64,000 nt of DNA, taken from the NCBI RefSeq assembly GCF_009749395.1, contig NZ_WBIR01000003.1, positions 1-64,000 on the forward strand, given 5' to 3'. Position 1 is the stretch's first letter, and each line of letters starts with the position of its first letter. The translations under genes and the position numbers were made by a program. Of the stretch, positions 23,728 to 34,000 are shown piece after piece. The notes under the pieces were generated by a model. That model had not been told where the DNA came from, ran no database searches, and saw only the letters and a program-made list of their open reading frames with translations. Origin of the DNA: Agromyces salentinus. Its GTDB lineage: Bacteria > Actinomycetota > Actinomycetes > Actinomycetales > Microbacteriaceae.

Positions 23728-24477
23728 GTGGACAATCTCGGAATCGTGTTCCTCTCGGAGCTCGTCGGCACGGCGCTGCTCGTGCTGCTCGGCTGCGGCG
23801 TCGTCGCCAACGTCATCCTCGCCAAGACGAAGGGCTTCGGCGGCGGAACGCTCATGATCAACATCGGCTGGGGCCTCGCGGTCTTCGTCGGCGTCATCGT
23901 CTCCTACGCCTCCGGCGCACAGCTGAACCCGGCGGTCACCCTCGGCCTGGTCGCCAACGGCGCCAGCGAGTTCGGCATGGGCGTCCCGGTGAACCTCGTG
24001 TCGGTACTCGTGTACATCGCCGCGCAGACGATCGGCGCCTTCATCGGCGCGATCTTCTGCTGGCTCGCGTACAAGCAGCACTTCGACGCCGAACCGGATG
24101 CCGCGAACAAGCTCGGCGTGTTCTCGACGGGTCCGGCCATCCGCTCCTACGGCTGGAACCTCGTCACCGAGATCATCGGCACCTTCGTGCTCGTCTTCGT
24201 CATCATCGGCTTCACGAACGGCGGCACGCCGGCCGAACTCGGCGCCATCCCCGTCGCGTTCCTCGTGATCGCGATCGGCGCCTCCCTCGGTGGCCCGACC
24301 GGGTACGCCATCAACCCGGCCCGTGACCTCGCACCCCGCATCGCACACGCCCTGCTGCCGATCAAGGACAAGGGCGGCAGCGACTGGTCGTACTCGTGGG
24401 TCCCCGTGGTCGGCCCGATCATCGGCGGCGTGCTCGCCGGCCTCGCCGCCATCCCGCTCCTGCCGATCCTCGGCTGA
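23728..24477 (+). CDS. glpF: Glycerol uptake facilitator (aquaglyceroporin)
   Basis: This 249-residue MIP-family channel has six membrane segments and both NPA boxes: AQLNPAVTL in the first half and AINPARDLAPR in the second. The Asp after the second NPAR is the aquaglyceroporin marker, so glycerol passage is expected. The start is GTG at 23728 (VDNLGIVFL), chosen for its AGGAAGG ribosome site 4-5 nt before. The in-frame upstream extension contains the operator and leader hairpin. It is followed 49 bp later by glpK, which traps the glycerol by phosphorylation. Confidence 0.94.
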   Translation: MDNLGIVFLSELVGTALLVLLGCGVVANVILAKTKGFGGGTLMINIGWGLAVFVGVIVSYASGAQLNPAVTLGLVANGASEFGMGVPVNLVSVLVYIAAQTIGAFIGAIFCWLAYKQHFDAEPDAANKLGVFSTGPAIRSYGWNLVTEIIGTFVLVFVIIGFTNGGTPAELGAIPVAFLVIAIGASLGGPTGYAINPARDLAPRIAHALLPIKDKGGSDWSYSWVPVVGPIIGGVLAGLAAIPLLPILG

Positions 24478-24526
24478 GCCGCGGCATCCGCCTCCATCCA
24501 TTCACTGACAGCAACGGAGTTCTCAG

Positions 24527-26041
24527 ATGAGCGACTACATCCTCGCGATCGACCAGGGCACGACCTCGTCGCGCGCCATCATCTTCGACAAGGCCGGTTC
24601 GATCGTCGCGACCGGGCAGCTCGAGCACGAGCAGATCTTCCCGAAGGCGGGCTGGGTCGAGCACGATCCGGCCGAGATCTGGCGCAACACGCGCGAGGTC
24701 ATCGGCCAGGCCCTCGGCAAGGCGAACCTGACGAGGCATGACATCGCGGCGGTGGGCATCACGAACCAGCGCGAGACCGCGGTCGTGTGGGACAAGAACA
24801 CCGGCGAGCCGGTGTACAACGCGATCGTCTGGCAGGACACCCGCACCCAGTCGATCGTCGACCGGCTCGCGGCCGACGGCGGCGTCGAGCGGTTCAAGCC
24901 GGTCGTCGGCCTGCCGTTGGCGACGTACTTCTCGGGCACGAAGATCGTCTGGATCCTCGAGAACGTCGAGGGCGCCCGTGAGAAGGCCGAGGCCGGCGAC
25001 CTGCTGTTCGGCACGACCGACACGTGGGTGCTCTGGAACCTGACCGGCGGTGTCGACGGCGGCGTGCACGCGACCGACGTCACCAACGCGTCACGCACGA
25101 TGTTCATGGACCTCGAGACGCTCTCCTGGCGCGACGACATCCTCGAGGCGTTCGGCGTGCCGAAGTCGATGCTGCCCGAGATCCGCTCCTCCTCCGAGGT
25201 CTACGGCGTGGCGAACGAGCACTCGCTCCTGCGGGAGACGCCGATCGCGGGCATCCTGGGCGACCAGCAGGCCGCGACCTTCGGCCAGGCGGCGTTCGAT
25301 GCCGGCGAATCGAAGAACACCTACGGCACCGGCAACTTCCTCATCTTCAACACCGACACCGAGATCATCCACTCCAAGAACGGGCTGCTCACGACGATCG
25401 GCTACAAGCTCGGCGACGGCCCCGTGCACTACGCGCTCGAGGGGTCGATCGCGGTCACGGGCTCGCTGATCCAGTGGCTCCGCGACAACCTCGGCCTCAT
25501 CTCCTCCGCCGCCGAGGTCGAGACGCTCGCCAAGAGCGTCGAGGACAACGGCGGCGCCTACTTCGTGCCGGCCTTCTCGGGGCTCTTCGCTCCGTACTGG
25601 CGGCCCGACGCCCGCGGCGCACTCGTGGGCCTGACCCGCTACGTGAACAAGGGACACATCGCGCGGGCGGCCCTCGAGGCGATCGCGTTCCAGACCAGGG
25701 ACGTGGTCGAGGCCGTGAACGCCGATGCGGGCATCGACCTGACCGAGCTGCGCGTCGACGGCGGCGCGACCGCCAACGACACGCTGCTGCAGTTCCAGGC
25801 CGACATCCTCGGCGTGCCGGTCGTCCGACCGGTCGTCGCGGAGACCACTGCCCTGGGGGCCGCATACGCGGCGGGGCTGGCGGTCGGGTTCTGGTCGGGA
25901 CTCGATGACCTGGCCAAGAACTGGCAGGAGGACAAGCGCTGGACGCCCTCGATGGAGGACGCCGAGCGCGAGCGCCTCGACCGGAGCTGGAAGAAGGCCG
26001 TCACGAAGACGCTCGACTGGGTCGACGCCGACGTGGACTAG
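24527..26041 (+). CDS. glpK: Glycerol kinase
   Basis: This 504-residue FGGY-family kinase phosphorylates glycerol to glycerol-3-phosphate, the substrate of GlpD. The length is standard. It begins [21 protein letters not shown] (phosphate-binding loop). Later come [17 protein letters not shown] and WQDTRT, the [10 protein letters not shown] segment, [13 protein letters not shown], and [17 protein letters not shown] near residue 405. The ATG at 24527 has an ACGGAG ribosome site. A strong hairpin terminator follows, ending the glp unit. Confidence 0.97.
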   Translation: MSDYILAIDQGTTSSRAIIFDKAGSIVATGQLEHEQIFPKAGWVEHDPAEIWRNTREVIGQALGKANLTRHDIAAVGITNQRETAVVWDKNTGEPVYNAIVWQDTRTQSIVDRLAADGGVERFKPVVGLPLATYFSGTKIVWILENVEGAREKAEAGDLLFGTTDTWVLWNLTGGVDGGVHATDVTNASRTMFMDLETLSWRDDILEAFGVPKSMLPEIRSSSEVYGVANEHSLLRETPIAGILGDQQAATFGQAAFDAGESKNTYGTGNFLIFNTDTEIIHSKNGLLTTIGYKLGDGPVHYALEGSIAVTGSLIQWLRDNLGLISSAAEVETLAKSVEDNGGAYFVPAFSGLFAPYWRPDARGALVGLTRYVNKGHIARAALEAIAFQTRDVVEAVNADAGIDLTELRVDGGATANDTLLQFQADILGVPVVRPVVAETTALGAAYAAGLAVGFWSGLDDLAKNWQEDKRWTPSMEDAERERLDRSWKKAVTKTLDWVDADVD

Positions 26042-26069
26042 CCGCGTCCGGCGGTTAGAGTGGGGACGC

Positions 26070-26099
26070 GGGTCGGTCGCATGGGGGTGCGGCCGACCC
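26070..26099. terminator. glp operon terminator
   Basis: GGGTCGGTCGCA (26070-26081) pairs with 26088-26099 at 11 of 12 positions around a TGGGGG loop. It lies between convergent glpK and the HAD gene, so it may act on both strands. Confidence 0.8.
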
Positions 26100-26123
26100 G
26101 ATCTCATGCCCTGACCGGGTGAT

Positions 26124-26945
26124 TCAGCCGTTCGCCGAGCGTTCCTCGGGCGCCGGGCCGCGCGCCTCCGCGCCTTCGGGTGCCGGATGGGTGCGGTGCG
26201 CCCAGAGCTCGCTCAGCCGGGGGGCGAGCTCGTCGAGGCCGGTGATCACGACGACCCCCGCGGCGGCGATGGCGGACGCCTCGGCCGGGGCCACCGGGGT
26301 CGCCCAGCGGTCGATCCAGACGCCGTCGAGGCCGGCCGCCGCGGCCCCGAGCGCGTCGGTGCCGAGCCGATCGCCGACGTACGCGACGTGCGACACGGGC
26401 GCGGATTCCGCGAACGACGCGATCGCATGCTCGAAGATGCGTCGATCGGGCTTCGTCACGCCGAGGGCGCCCGAGGCGATCACGTGCTCGAAGCGGTCGA
26501 GGATGCCGAGGCGTTCGAGCTTCGCGCGCTGGAAGTCGGATTCGCCGTTTGTGATGATGCCGAAGCGCACCCCCGGGAACGCGCGACGGAGACGATCGAG
26601 CGCGGGTAGCGCATCGCCGTGCAGCGCCCAGGCGTCGCGGTAGCGCTCGAAGTAGCGATCGAACCATGCCCCCGAGGCAGGATCGTCGAGGACGTCGCCG
26701 TGGGCTCGGGCGAAGTCCCGCGCCCGCGCCCGACGCTGACCCTCGAAGCTCATCCTCCCGTCGAGGTAGGAGTGGTAGTGCTCCTCCTCGAGGGCGTGCC
26801 AGAGTCGCTGGGCGGCCTCGACGTCGCCCTCGTATGCGCGTTCGAGCATGTGGTCGACGATGCCGGTGGCCACCGCCTCCCGGTGGGCCATCAAGGTGTC
26901 ATCGAGGTCGAAGAGCACGACGGCCCGGGCGGCGGTCGCGCTCAT
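26124..26945 (-). CDS. HAD-superfamily hydrolase (subfamily IA, YjjG-like)
   Basis: This 273-residue phosphatase-like protein has the nucleophile motif VVLFDLDDTLMAHR (residues 9-22), the motif II segment GIITNGESDFQRAKLERLG, Lys in GVTKPDRRIFEHA, and the metal-binding motif IV in VAYVGDRLGTDALGA. A helical cap lies at residues 25-100. YjjG-type enzymes act on nucleotides and other small phosphates; the substrate is not determinable here. The ATG overlaps the GNAT gene's stop by four bases. The gene closes a minus-strand cluster with trpS. Confidence 0.9.
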   Translation of the reverse strand: MSATAARAVVLFDLDDTLMAHREAVATGIVDHMLERAYEGDVEAAQRLWHALEEEHYHSYLDGRMSFEGQRRARARDFARAHGDVLDDPASGAWFDRYFERYRDAWALHGDALPALDRLRRAFPGVRFGIITNGESDFQRAKLERLGILDRFEHVIASGALGVTKPDRRIFEHAIASFAESAPVSHVAYVGDRLGTDALGAAAAGLDGVWIDRWATPVAPAEASAIAAAGVVVITGLDELAPRLSELWAHRTHPAPEGAEARGPAPEERSANG

Positions 26946-27523
26946 CTCGCGACCTCGAGGAGGTCGCTCCAGCTCGCCTCGGCGCGCGGGTCCGCGACGC
27001 GCTCCCGGACGGCGTACCAGGCGGGCAGCGTGGTCTCGCCGTCGCGGGTCGGAACCGTGGGGTTCTCGGGCGTGATTCGCCGGAATCCCGCGGCCCTGGC
27101 GACCTTGGCGGAACCGACGTTGCCCTCGACGGCACGCCAGAACACCGTGGACGACCCCGGGATGCCGCCGCCGAGCACCCACTCCGCGACGGCCGTGACC
27201 GCCTCGCTCATGAATCCGGCGCCCCGATGCTCGGAGCCCATCCAGAAGCCGATCTCGCGCTGCGTCTCGCGCACGCTCACGACACCGAGCAACGGAGCCG
27301 CCTCAGCGCGGCGGATGGCCCAGGTGAGCTCGGACTCGGAGCGCCATCCCGACGGGACATACGTTCCGAGGAATGCATCCGCGTCCGTTCGGGTGTACGG
27401 CCAGGGCGTCGTCAGCCAGCGCTCGAAGATCGGGTCCTGGCAGTACCGTGTGACGAGCTCGGCGTCATCTGGTACGGGCAGGTCGAGCCGGAGTCGGGGC
27501 GTGCGAAGGACGACTGGGCGCAT
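26942..27523 (-). CDS. GNAT-family N-acetyltransferase (RimJ/RimL type)
   Basis: This 193-residue protein starts MRPVVLRTPRLRLDLPVP, the usual start of the RimJ-like branch (TPRLRLR). The acetyl-CoA loop region reads EIGFWMGSEHRGAGFMSEAV and later GNVGSAKVARAAGFRR. It could acetylate a ribosomal protein N-terminus or a small amine. The start ATG lies 18 bp after trpS, and the stop overlaps the HAD gene, so the three genes are probably co-transcribed. Confidence 0.88.
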   Translation of the reverse strand: MRPVVLRTPRLRLDLPVPDDAELVTRYCQDPIFERWLTTPWPYTRTDADAFLGTYVPSGWRSESELTWAIRRAEAAPLLGVVSVRETQREIGFWMGSEHRGAGFMSEAVTAVAEWVLGGGIPGSSTVFWRAVEGNVGSAKVARAAGFRRITPENPTVPTRDGETTLPAWYAVRERVADPRAEASWSDLLEVAR

Positions 27524-27541
27524 CGTGTGCTCGCGCCGGGC

Positions 27542-28612
<1,071 letters not shown>

Positions 28613-29440
28613 TCAGACGGCGTAGTCGACGACCACGGGGGAGTGGTCGGAGAAGCGAGCGTCGTAGGTCGCGGCGCGATCGACCCGGTAGTCGGTCACG
28701 AGCTCGGCCAGCGCCGGGGTCGCGAGCTGGTAGTCGATGCGCCAGCCCGCGTCGTTGTCGAACGCCTTGCCGCGGAACGACCACCAGGTGTACGGCCCGT
28801 CGACCTCGCCGGCGAAGCGGCGCCCGACGTCGACCCAGCCGAGGCCGTGGTCCTCCGAGCCCTCGGCGCCGACGAAGCGGTCGAAGTACGCGCGCTCCTC
28901 GGGGAGGAAGCCGGCACGCTTGACGTTGCCCTTCCAGTTGCGGATGTCGAGGGTGCGATGCCCGACATTGAGGTCGCCGACGACGAGCGCGAGCTCGGAG
29001 TGCGCCTGGAGCTCTGGCAGCCGCGCCTGCATCGCGTCGAGGAACTTGAACTTCTCGACCTGCTTCGGGGTGTCGGCCTCGCCGGAGTGCACGTACGCGC
29101 TCACGAGCGTGACGATGCGACCGTCGACCTCGTAGTCGGCCTCGAGCCACCGGCCGGCGGTGTCGAAGTCGGGACCGCCGAGTTCGACGCGGTGGATGCT
29201 CGCCCGACGGCGGCTCGCGATGGCGACACCCGCGCGGCCCTTCGCCGTGGCGGGGTCGTGCAGGATGTCCCACTCGTCGCCGAGCAGGGCCTGCAGGTCT
29301 TCGGTGGACGCGCGCACCTCCTGCAGGGCGAGCAGGTCGACGTCGCGGCCGGCGAGCCACTCGCCCATGCCGCGGCGATACGCGGCTCGCACCCCGTTCA
29401 CGTTGACGCTGGCGACACGGAGACGAGAGGGCGAAGGCAT
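28613..29440 (-). CDS. xth: Exodeoxyribonuclease III (AP endonuclease)
   Basis: This 275-residue enzyme of the exonuclease III/AP-endonuclease family nicks DNA at abasic sites in base-excision repair. Catalytic motifs are intact: NVNGVRA at the N-terminus, LALQEVRA (metal-binding Glu), YVHSGEADTPKQVEKF, GDLNVGHRTLDIRN and the final SDHSPVVVDY with catalytic His. The ATG at 29440 (MPSPSRLRV) follows the yihY-like stop by 10 bp. It is probably translated from the same message. Confidence 0.96.
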   Translation of the reverse strand: MPSPSRLRVASVNVNGVRAAYRRGMGEWLAGRDVDLLALQEVRASTEDLQALLGDEWDILHDPATAKGRAGVAIASRRRASIHRVELGGPDFDTAGRWLEADYEVDGRIVTLVSAYVHSGEADTPKQVEKFKFLDAMQARLPELQAHSELALVVGDLNVGHRTLDIRNWKGNVKRAGFLPEERAYFDRFVGAEGSEDHGLGWVDVGRRFAGEVDGPYTWWSFRGKAFDNDAGWRIDYQLATPALAELVTDYRVDRAATYDARFSDHSPVVVDYAV

Positions 29441-29450
29441 GCCCTCGATC

Positions 29451-30761
29451 CTATTCGAGGCGTCCGACGTCGATCGTCGTGGAGCGGCCCGAGGCCACCT
29501 TCGCGACCGCGGCCTCCGCCTCGTCGAGCTCGAGCCGCGCCTTCGCCACCCGCCGGCGAGCGGCGAAGGACGCGAGCCAGTTCGCGTCCGCGGCATCCGC
29601 TTCGGCTTCTCGGAGCCGGACCCGGGCGACCGTCAGCGCCGCCTCGGCCTCGCGCCGGTGGCGCTCGGCCTCGAGCTGCTCGGGGCTGAGCGAGAGCAGC
29701 GTCTCGTTGGCGTCGGATGCCTCGACCGCGATCCAGCTCGCCGCCACGAGGATGACGATGCTCGTCATCCGGAACCAGAAGAGGAGCGCGATGAAGACGG
29801 CGAAGGTCGCGAGCAGGGGGTTGCTGCTCGCGAAGCCGATGAGCACGCCGCCGAGCAACTGCATGACCGAGAGCGCAGCGGAGCCCAGGACCGAGCCGAT
29901 CACCATGCGCCGCCACGGCATCTCGGCGCCGGAGAGGTAGCGGAACAGCACCGCGAGGGCGAGCGTGTCGATCACGAAGACCACGACGATGGCACCGACC
30001 TGCACGAAGAAGGCCGACAGGCCGGAATCGCGCTCGACGCCGATGAGCGAGAGCAGCCACGTGACGAATCCGGTCGTGAGGACCGAGAGCGCGGACGCGA
30101 GGAGGAGGACCGCGCCGAACATGAGGCCGGCGACGAGGTCGCGCGCCTTCAGCAGGGCGTAGGAGCGGGTGTCCTTCGGGAGGCCGAAGATGCTGCGCAC
30201 GCCGATGCGGGTATAGGTGACCCACCCGATCGCGGTCCAGATGAATCCGATCAGGGCGATGCCGCCGGTCCAGCCGAGGGTGCCCGTGCTCGTCGACGTG
30301 ATCGCGACGAGCTCGTCGGTCGAGATGATGCCCTCGTCGCCGATGAGTCCCGGCGCGTAGGTGTTCAGGAGCAGCGCGAACGCCTCCATGGTGTCGTCGT
30401 TGTTCGTGAACCAGATGCCGAAGACGGCGAACACCACGTAGACGGCGGCGAAGACGCCGAAGAGCGCCTGGTAGCTCATGCCCGACGAGAGGATGAAGCC
30501 GTTTTGCGCCAGGAAGTAGCGCCACACGCGCACGGGGAGCAGCGCGAGGGTCCGGTTCGTGAGCGAGGTGACGCGGTTGATCGGCTGCTCGAAGCGTTCG
30601 CGGAGGGGCTCGCTGAGCTCGTCGAGTCGTTCGCGGGCCGAACGCGCGACCGCCTCCTCGAGGGGCGTCGAAGTCTCGGGATGTCCCGCGCCGTTCGCCC
30701 GCGTCGCCGGTCGGTGGCGGTCGGGGGCGTCCCCGGGCTCTGACGACGCGCGCTCGCTCAC
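29451..30761 (-). CDS. YihY/BrkB-family integral membrane protein with helical C-terminal tail
   Basis: This 436-residue protein has six membrane segments in residues about 85-335: SYQALFGVFAAVYVVFAVFGIWF, IALIGFIWTAIGWVTYTRIG and AVLLLASALSVLTTGFVTWLL, among others. The family motif LFRYLSGAEMPWRRMVIGS is followed by FRMTSIVILVAASWIAVE. The N-terminal 70 residues are charged and disordered. The C-terminal about 80 residues are Ala/Glu/Arg-rich and would form a coiled coil, an addition to the usual family length. The start is GTG at 30761, 6 nt after a TACGCT box, so it is leaderless. YihY proteins have no settled function. Confidence 0.88.
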   Translation of the reverse strand: MSERASSEPGDAPDRHRPATRANGAGHPETSTPLEEAVARSARERLDELSEPLRERFEQPINRVTSLTNRTLALLPVRVWRYFLAQNGFILSSGMSYQALFGVFAAVYVVFAVFGIWFTNNDDTMEAFALLLNTYAPGLIGDEGIISTDELVAITSTSTGTLGWTGGIALIGFIWTAIGWVTYTRIGVRSIFGLPKDTRSYALLKARDLVAGLMFGAVLLLASALSVLTTGFVTWLLSLIGVERDSGLSAFFVQVGAIVVVFVIDTLALAVLFRYLSGAEMPWRRMVIGSVLGSAALSVMQLLGGVLIGFASSNPLLATFAVFIALLFWFRMTSIVILVAASWIAVEASDANETLLSLSPEQLEAERHRREAEAALTVARVRLREAEADAADANWLASFAARRRVAKARLELDEAEAAVAKVASGRSTTIDVGRLE

Positions 30762-30767
30762 CGTCCC

Positions 30768-30773
30768 AGCGTA
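30768..30773 (-). promoter_or_regulatory. yihY-like gene -10 box, leaderless
   Basis: TACGCT on the minus strand ends 6 nt before the GTG at 30761. It would drive the yihY-xth-trpS-GNAT-HAD unit. Confidence 0.45.
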
Positions 30774-30857
30774 CTGAGCGTGGCGGCGGCACTCGCTCGG
30801 GGCCGCGCGCAGCAGCGACCGAAGGAGGTCCGATCACCGATTCCGCTCGCCGACCTG

Positions 30858-30938
30858 TACCCCCCCGTACTGGTTACACAGCATGGAAACCCTTGAGTTT
30901 CCGGGGAAGTCGCTTCGAATACCCCCCGTATTGGTCAC
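30858..30938 (+). promoter_or_regulatory. Direct repeat TACCCCCC-GTA-N-TGGT upstream of the giant surface protein
   Basis: Two near-identical 19-20-bp elements lie at 30858-30877 and 30920-30938. Each reads TA, a run of 6-7 C, GTA, C or T, TGGT, one base, AC. Their GTA cores are 61 bp apart, about six helical turns. They lie 109-189 bp before the surface-protein start, where an activator or repressor would bind on one DNA face. The rest of 30774-31046 shows no gene. Confidence 0.6.
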
Positions 30939-31046
30939 GGCGCTGCCCTGTCGGGCGATCCCTGCCGAGTGGTTGACTCGGCGCACCTGCGTAATCCTCA
31001 CATTCCATTCCGCATGTCTGACCCGACACACGAAGGTTGAACGACG

Positions 31047-34000
31047 ATGAGCAACTTCCTCGGATTCCGTCACGACGACTCCGCACAGCAGCCCCGACGG
31101 GCGCGGCGTCGGCGGGAGGCGAGACGCGCACGTTCCCTTCGCGGTCTGATCGCGACCATCGCGGTCGGCGGACTGCTCGCGGTCGGCCTGCCGACCATGG
31201 CGTTCGCCGACCCGGCGGACGAGCCGCAGGCCACGACCACCAGCGAGCCGACGGATGCGGCGACCCTGGCCGAGACCCCGTCCGACGCGCCGACCGAGGA
31301 AGCGCCTGCCGAGGAGGCCCCCGCCGAGGAGACGCCGGCAGACGAGCCGCCCGCAGAGGAGTCACCGGCGGAGGAGGCTCCCACCGAGGAAACGCCGGCC
31401 GAAGAGACACCGGTCGAGGAGACGCCGGCCGAGGAGGAGCCCACGACGGACGAAAAGTCCGAGGCCCCTCAGAAGAAGGCCGCCAAGAAGGCTGACGGGG
31501 AGGGCGGGGTCAATGCGCTCGTCGTGCCCCCGGCCGGGCCCACCGAGGCGGTCGTCACCGTTCGCACCGGCGACGTCCGGTCGCTCGCCGACCCCAACTC
31601 GATCTCCGCCCTCCAGGGCGTGCAACTCGGCCTCTACACCTCCCGCACCGGCGGCACGCTCCTGTTCACCTGTACGACCGACGCCGACGGCGACTGCAAC
31701 TTCGTCATTCCCGAGACCGGTACCGGTGGAGTGAACCGCGACCGTCAGATGTGGGTCCGCCAGATCTCCGCCCCGGGAACGCACTTCACGAACCCGTCGC
31801 TCCGCACCGGCGACGCCTTCGGCGGCGACAACCAGCAGACCAGCTACAGCTTCCGCGTCGGACTGCTGAGCGGAGGCACCTGGCAGATCCGCGCCGGCAA
31901 CACCTACAGCACGACCCCGCCGGCCGAGTTCATGGTCGGCACGGGCAACACGAACCGCGACGCCTCCGGCGGCGTCTGGCAGAGTTCGCGGGTCAACCCG
32001 CTGCTGCCCCAGCAGTGCGGCCTCGACGTCGCCCTCATCATGGACCTCTCGGGGTCGGTGAACCCCGCGATCGTGCAGGCCCGTGCGGCCGGTGTCACGC
32101 TCGTCAACTCGCTCGTGGGCACGCCCTCGCGCGTCGGCCTCTTCACCTTCGCCCAGTCTGCGCCCGCTCCGGGCGCCAACAACCAGAACCGGAGCATCGC
32201 TTCGGTGTCGAACCAGCCCGCCGCCGACATCGTGAACGGCTACATCAACGGCCTCACCGCGCCGGCGAGCGGCACCACGAACTGGGACCGCGGACTCTGG
32301 CAGGTCGCGAACTCCCCGACGCAGTACGACGTCGCCATCATCCTCACCGACGGCAACCCGACGGTGTACGGCACCGAGACCACCCCGGGCAACTTCACGC
32401 GAACCCGTGAGGTCGAGAACGCCGTCTTCTCGGCGAACTCGATCAAGTCCGAGGCGACCCGCGTGATCGCGCTCGGTGTCGGGTCCGGTGTCACGAACGC
32501 GGACACGGCCCTCAACCTGCGGGCGATCTCGGGCGGCATCCCGTTCAACGGAGGCAACGCGACCGCGGCCGACTACTACCAGACCGCCGACTACGCGGCT
32601 GCCGGGGCCGCCCTCAAGCAGATCGCCCTCGGCAACTGCCAGGGATCGGTGTCGGTGACCAAGGCGGTCGTCCCGCCGGGAGGCACGATCGACGACGCCC
32701 AGGCCGCAGGCGGCTGGGCGATCTCGGCGACCGAACCGTCGACCGGCATCACGGTGAACACCCCGAACCCGGCCGATGGCCTGACGGCTCCGGTCACGGG
32801 CGTCATCAGCTACCCGCTCGACTTCGCCGGCGGCACGAACTCCGGCACCGTGGTCATCCGCGAGACGCAGCAGAGCGGGCACACGGTCATTCCGCAGGGC
32901 GCGTTGAACGCGACCTGTCGCGATCTCAACACCGACACCCCGATCGCCGGGGTCACGAACAACAACTCCGTTCCGGGCCAGCCGGGCATCAACGTGCCTG
33001 TCAGTCCGACGACGGCCGTGAGCTGCATCTTCTTCAACCAGGCTCCGAACCCCGCCGCGAGTGTCGTGGTCGACAAGCTGTGGGCCGTCAACGGGCAGCC
33101 CGCCGTCCCGAACGGCTCGCAGGACCCCTCGCTCGTCGGCAACGCCGACGTGAACGGCGCGACCACCGGGTTCGGCACCGAGGTGGGCGGATTCACCGCC
33201 GGGCAGTCCATCCCGATCACCGAGCAGCTCACGGCGCTCCCCACGACGTGCGAGCTCGTCGGCCAGCGGGTCACGGGGGTGAACGGCGCCGGGGCGGACT
33301 TCGACCTCGGTGGCGGAGCGTACTCCCTCACCCTCCTGGGCGGACTGAACACCGTCGAGATCACGAACACGATCACCTGTCCGACCAAGCTGACGCTGCG
33401 GAAGGAGGTCATCGGTGGCGGTGTGGCGACCGACCTCTGGACCCTCGACGCGATCAACGGCCCGACGGACTTCCCGGCCGGCAACGACTCCGGCGACGGT
33501 GTCACCGGCACCGTGACCCCCGGCGTCGTCTACGCCCTCGCCGAGTCCGACGGCGACCCGCGCTACCTGCAGGTCGACAACCGTGATCCGGTCCTCGCGG
33601 TGCCCGGCTCGACGGGCAGCTGGGCGTGCGTGCCGCTCGACGCGGACGGCAACCCGACCGGTGGCAACGCCGGCGGCCTCAACGGCGGCGTGAACGTCGG
33701 CTTCGGCAACTGGGTGCAGTGCACCGCGGTGAACCAGACCGCCCAGGTCGAACTCCGCAAGGTCGTGAACCCCGCGAACGGCGGCGACGCCGTCCCCGCC
33801 GACTGGGACCTCACCGCCACGCCGGTCGACCCGCCCGCGGGCATCGTCTCGTCGACGGTGACGAGTGGCACGACGATCCTCGTCCGCCCCGGCGTGACGT
33901 ACGAACTCTCCGAGGAGAACGGTCCGGCCGGATACGACCTCGAGTCGCTCCAGTGCAACGTCGGGCCTGAGGGCACCTACGTGGATGTCACCGACATCAC

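Noticed and set aside
30822-30829. Perfect AAGGAGGT ribosome-binding sequence upstream of the surface protein
   Set aside because: No ATG, GTG or TTG follows at a usable distance, so no small gene could be supported.
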